From Cymbidium sinense (Eukaryota; Streptophyta; Magnoliopsida; Asparagales; Orchidaceae): 64,000 bases of DNA. The notes beneath the pieces are model-generated. The model saw only the letters and a list, made by a program, of their open reading frames with translations. It was not told the origin of the DNA and did no database searches. The stretch covers positions 97,379,271 to 97,443,270 of the forward strand of contig CM038229.1 in assembly GCA_021442155.1 (NCBI GenBank), in the 5' to 3' direction. Position 1 is the stretch's first letter; every line of letters begins with the position of its first letter. Made by a program: the position numbers and the translations under genes. Shown piece by piece: positions 61,285 to 64,000 of this stretch.

Positions 61285-63180
61285 ATGTCGAAGAAGGTGC
61301 TCGCCCGCGAGGCAAAGACGTGTAGAGGTAGTGGACTACGATGAAGTCCACCCTAGTATAGCGGCATACGTGGTCGACATAATCCCTAAGATTTTGTAAG
61401 TCAATCATGTATGTATTGATTTTTCTTATATTTTATTTCTTGAACTATAATTTCATCTTGTGCGGGTTTACGTTCGGATATGTCATCACACGTGCTTATG
61501 TTCAAAGAGTGGCGGTGAACGTCTAGATTCATGACCGCATTACGGACGGTTGGATTGGATTGTGTGTCCCAGATGCGGTACATTCGCATAGATCACCACC
61601 TTCGGCGGCATTAGGTGGAGCGGTGGTCTTCTCGGCCAACTCATTCCATTTGCCCATTGGCGAGATGACGGTCACCTGCGGGATGTTGCCATGATCCTCG
61701 GTATTGAGACTTTATTATTGGACGAGAATGTTGTTGGTGAGGCGGCATGTGTGGCGGCGTGATGAGTTGATAGGAGCACATCCGAGCCACCGCTCTATCC
61801 GCGATCCGATCGGCGACATCACATCGAGTTGAGAATGGGGCAAGCGCGCCACCAGACTTGTTTGCCACTACGGTGGTTGCGGGCGTATCTGATTCTTACT
61901 TAGATCCGCTGATTTAGCATGCATCTCGAGCTTACATTCTTTTTTTGCGATTGGCGCTTCCTTATGCCAAACACGCCGTGTTGAGATTCACCTACGATTC
62001 GCCCTACCTGGAGGATCTTGACACGTTGAGTTCTCATTAGGAGCGGCGGTGCTTGCTCATTTATACAAGAAGCCACGAACAGCAACGCGGCGCCGCGAAT
62101 ATGGTGGTTGCTTTACGATCTGCAGGTATGGGTGTGGGAGCATGTTCATGTGACCGGCGTTGCATATTCCATACCCGGAGATAGATGGGCTCGGTGTGGG
62201 TTGTCATTTGGAATGAAGGGTTTGTCCAGAGTGGCCGATATTAGAGTTTATCGAGACAAGCTAGATGGCCTCGAGTCGGTATGTTTTTTGTATGTGCATA
62301 ATTTGGGACAACTTTTGTATGTAAATACCAACCCAATATTCATCTCAAACAACACAATTGATATATAGCCATGCAGATCAGATGCGTGTGTGAATACATG
62401 CTTACATGGGGATGACATATGGTTGGCTAGAGTACGATTAGTTGGAAAGCGAGTTGAGTGGCACTACGATCGTGTGCTCGTGATTCGGCCTTCCACCTGG
62501 CGAGGTTACAGGTAGAGTCTTCTTTAGATGCGGGATGGTCGAGGAAAGCCGACATGGGCGGGTCATTTACCACCGCATATATTGCGTGGGGAAGCGACGA
62601 GTTAGTTGTGGTGGTAGACCTACCCGAGGTGCATTAATCGATACATGAGATGATATCGGTCTTGGGCTATATCTTTGAAGGCACCTGCACACGTATTACC
62701 CTCGAGCTCACGGAGATCGACTCATGTAAGCTAGCACTTCTTAAGCGTGATAATCATTTTTTTAATTACATCATAATGCGTTCTCGATGCGCATGAGCAC
62801 ATATTGAATCCGAGGATATATTGAGACACTATTTTGGGAGGGATGAATACGAGATGTAGCAATCAATCAACGAGTATGAGGGTTGTGCGGGACTTGCATA
62901 AATATGTATATTTCGATGGCGACGCGGGACAGCATTCAGTACCTCGGCGTCGGTGCGGTTGGATGGCGATGGATATTGGTCCATCATCTCCACCAGTGGT
63001 GGACCATCATTATACATTTACGGCCCATATTCATACCGGGGATCTATGTGGTCAGATGCACCCGCCCGGCGTGCGGTTCCTCTGCGTATGGGCCTCCCTC
63101 ATTCCATATGACACCCGTATGAGCGTATCATGGTTTTCGCAACCATCCGAGCAAGGCGGGAGGACCAGCCGGTAAAACAT
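61285..63180 (+). pseudogene. Plant mobile domain (MAIN-like) protein gene, broken
   Basis: The plant mobile domain occurs in the host proteins MAIN and MAIL1 and in several transposon types. The start is set at the ATG at 61285 (MSKKVLARE), preceded by a possible splice acceptor (ttatag). A donor-like GTAAGT lies at 61398. Then come NSFHLPIGEMTVT (61640-61675; the usual phrase is THTFHLPIGEMTVTL), RRDELIGAHPSHR (61755-61795), a degraded middle with AVLAHLYKK-like sequence (62050-62075), LQVWVWEHVHV (62120-62152), YRDKLDGLES (62250-62278), GDDIWLARVRLVGKRVEWHY (62410-62470) and VLRDLHKYVYFDGD-like sequence (62880-62925). Frames alternate. It lies on the same strand as the transposase, as a second gene of the element. 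Confidence 0.8.
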
Positions 63181-63811
63181 CGGGTTGAGGCCGACCGCAC
63201 GACCACGCCCGTTATACACCCGGTAGTGATGCGATACCGCGTAGGCATCATCGGAGATAGTCGGATGTACTATTATATTACATGCTAGATTACATTTTGT
63301 TGTATGTGTCTTCGTGGTTATTATATGAAACAAGTAAACCTTTTATTTTTGCTATTTTCTTTCTAGAAATAATTTATTCATTTTTTTACTATATGTATTT
63401 CATTTATCATGTGGAAGGCAATTTGGTGTTAATCGCGGTGCATGCGATCTTGTTTAGTTCTTAGCTTTAGAGTACCTTGAACCTTCTAACTTTATTATTT
63501 CTAACTTGCATCATAGAAGGACTTTATTAAGTTGCTTTCGTGTATGTTAAAACATCATTGTTACTTAAATATGGCATCCAGATCTATAGTTTGACTGAAG
63601 CGTTCTGTTTTGTTTATTGAAAATATAGATCTTCTTTCTCATAATATCATGAATCAATAAAGCATAAACAGTATATGCTAGATATTTATTGTAGTAGAGA
63701 GACTTGAATGTCGAAAGTATCGGTTAAACCACTAAAGTGTCTTCATTCTAAATTTTCATAATCTTATTCTGTTTTGAGATTGCTTTTTTTTTAAAAAAAA
63801 TTTAAAGCGTC
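63181..63811. other. MULE 3' non-coding region
   Basis: AT-rich sequence between the mobile domain gene and the right TIR. No gene seen. Confidence 0.55.
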
Positions 63812-63907
63812 ATCGTCCGTCAAGCTGACATGTACAGCTATTTTCTAAAAAAAAAATTTTTTTGTCACTGCTTAGCAATTAAGATTAAGCTATTTTAAAA
63901 TAATCCC
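63812..63907 (-). repeat. Right terminal inverted repeat of the MULE
   Basis: Reverse complement of 55100-55192 with small gaps. The inner part carries 'cgtcatcgtccgtc', matching the subterminal CGTCCG motifs of the left end. Confidence 0.83.
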
Positions 63908-63917
63908 CAATAAAGTA
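63908..63917. other. Right target-site duplication of the MULE
   Basis: CAATAAAGTA, identical to 55090-55099. Confidence 0.85.
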
Positions 63918-63927
63918 GTATCTAACA

Positions 63928-63931
<4 letters not shown>

Positions 63932-63960
<29 letters not shown>
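63932..63960. repeat. (CT)n microsatellite
   Basis: About 14 CT units, 14 bases beyond the MULE target duplication. Confidence 0.95.
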
Positions 63961-63964
<4 letters not shown>

Positions 63965-64000
63965 TATTGGTTTACGAAGGCTTTATTAAAAGTGTTATTA

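Larger units (their letters stand above)
55100..63907 (+). mobile_element. MULE (Mutator-like) transposon with plant mobile domain gene, ~8.8 kb
   Basis: Both ends are present. The left end reads GGATTATTTTTAAAATAGC and the right end, reverse-complemented, reads GGGATTATTTTAAAATAGC. Both continue with TTAATCTTAATT and an A-run/T-run before a CGTCCG-containing stretch. The flanks carry the same 9-10 bases, (C)AATAAAGTA, at 55090-55099 and 63908-63917. A 9-10-bp duplication is the hallmark of Mutator-type transposition. Inside, on the plus strand, lie a MuDR-type transposase (56880-59090) and a plant mobile domain gene (61285-63180). Both genes are broken, so this copy is inactive. Confidence 0.88.

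Overview
This is nuclear DNA of a flowering plant: AT-rich, with long AT/CT microsatellites, plant-type LTR retrotransposons, an RTE-clade LINE, a Mutator-like (MULE) transposon carrying a plant mobile domain gene, and broken fragments of plant genes (beta-amylase, papain-like cysteine protease). I see no intact host gene, no tRNA or rRNA gene and no CRISPR array. The species cannot be fixed from the sequence. Almost every coding stretch is interrupted by small indels and stops, so coding calls rest on frame-by-frame translation.

Region 1-37,132 is a nest of two retrotransposons of one family, a Tat/Ogre-like Ty3-gypsy lineage with giant LTRs. Element X (+ strand) has a truncated 5' LTR (13,601-14,737), a PBS (14,745-14,763), an antisense ORF remnant, gag, protease, RT, RNase H, a second (archaeal-type) RNase H and integrase (16.95-23.53 kb), a very long non-coding 3' part, a PPT (33,031-33,043) and a 3' LTR (33,045-37,132). 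Element Y (- strand) sits inside X's 5' LTR. Its 5' LTR is 8,358-13,600, its internal region has shrunk to about 4 kb (8,357-4,397), and its 3' LTR (4,396 to the window edge) runs off the left end. A third LTR of the family stands alone at 39,062-44,669, flanked by the 5-bp duplication TTATC and split by an RTE LINE.

The most striking feature is that these LTRs carry pieces of host genes in one internal slot, in LTR sense orientation, between a block of ~300-bp subrepeats and a block of ~620-bp subrepeats. Both Y LTRs hold the 5' part of a GH14 beta-amylase. The solo LTR holds a papain-family cysteine protease fragment. The X LTR holds an unidentified pyrimidine-rich, leader-like segment.

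Region 44.7-55.1 kb is AT-rich and gene-free, apart from a composite repeat at 47.85-52.43 kb. In that repeat, two ~0.69-kb direct repeats enclose a GC-rich core, a TATA box and two tandem arrays (~83 bp x5 and ~79 bp x14).

Region 55,100-63,907 is a MULE with both ends preserved: ~90-bp terminal inverted repeats and a 9-10-bp target-site duplication (CAATAAAGTA). It carries a frameshifted MuDR-type transposase followed by a plant mobile domain (MAIN-like) gene on the same strand.
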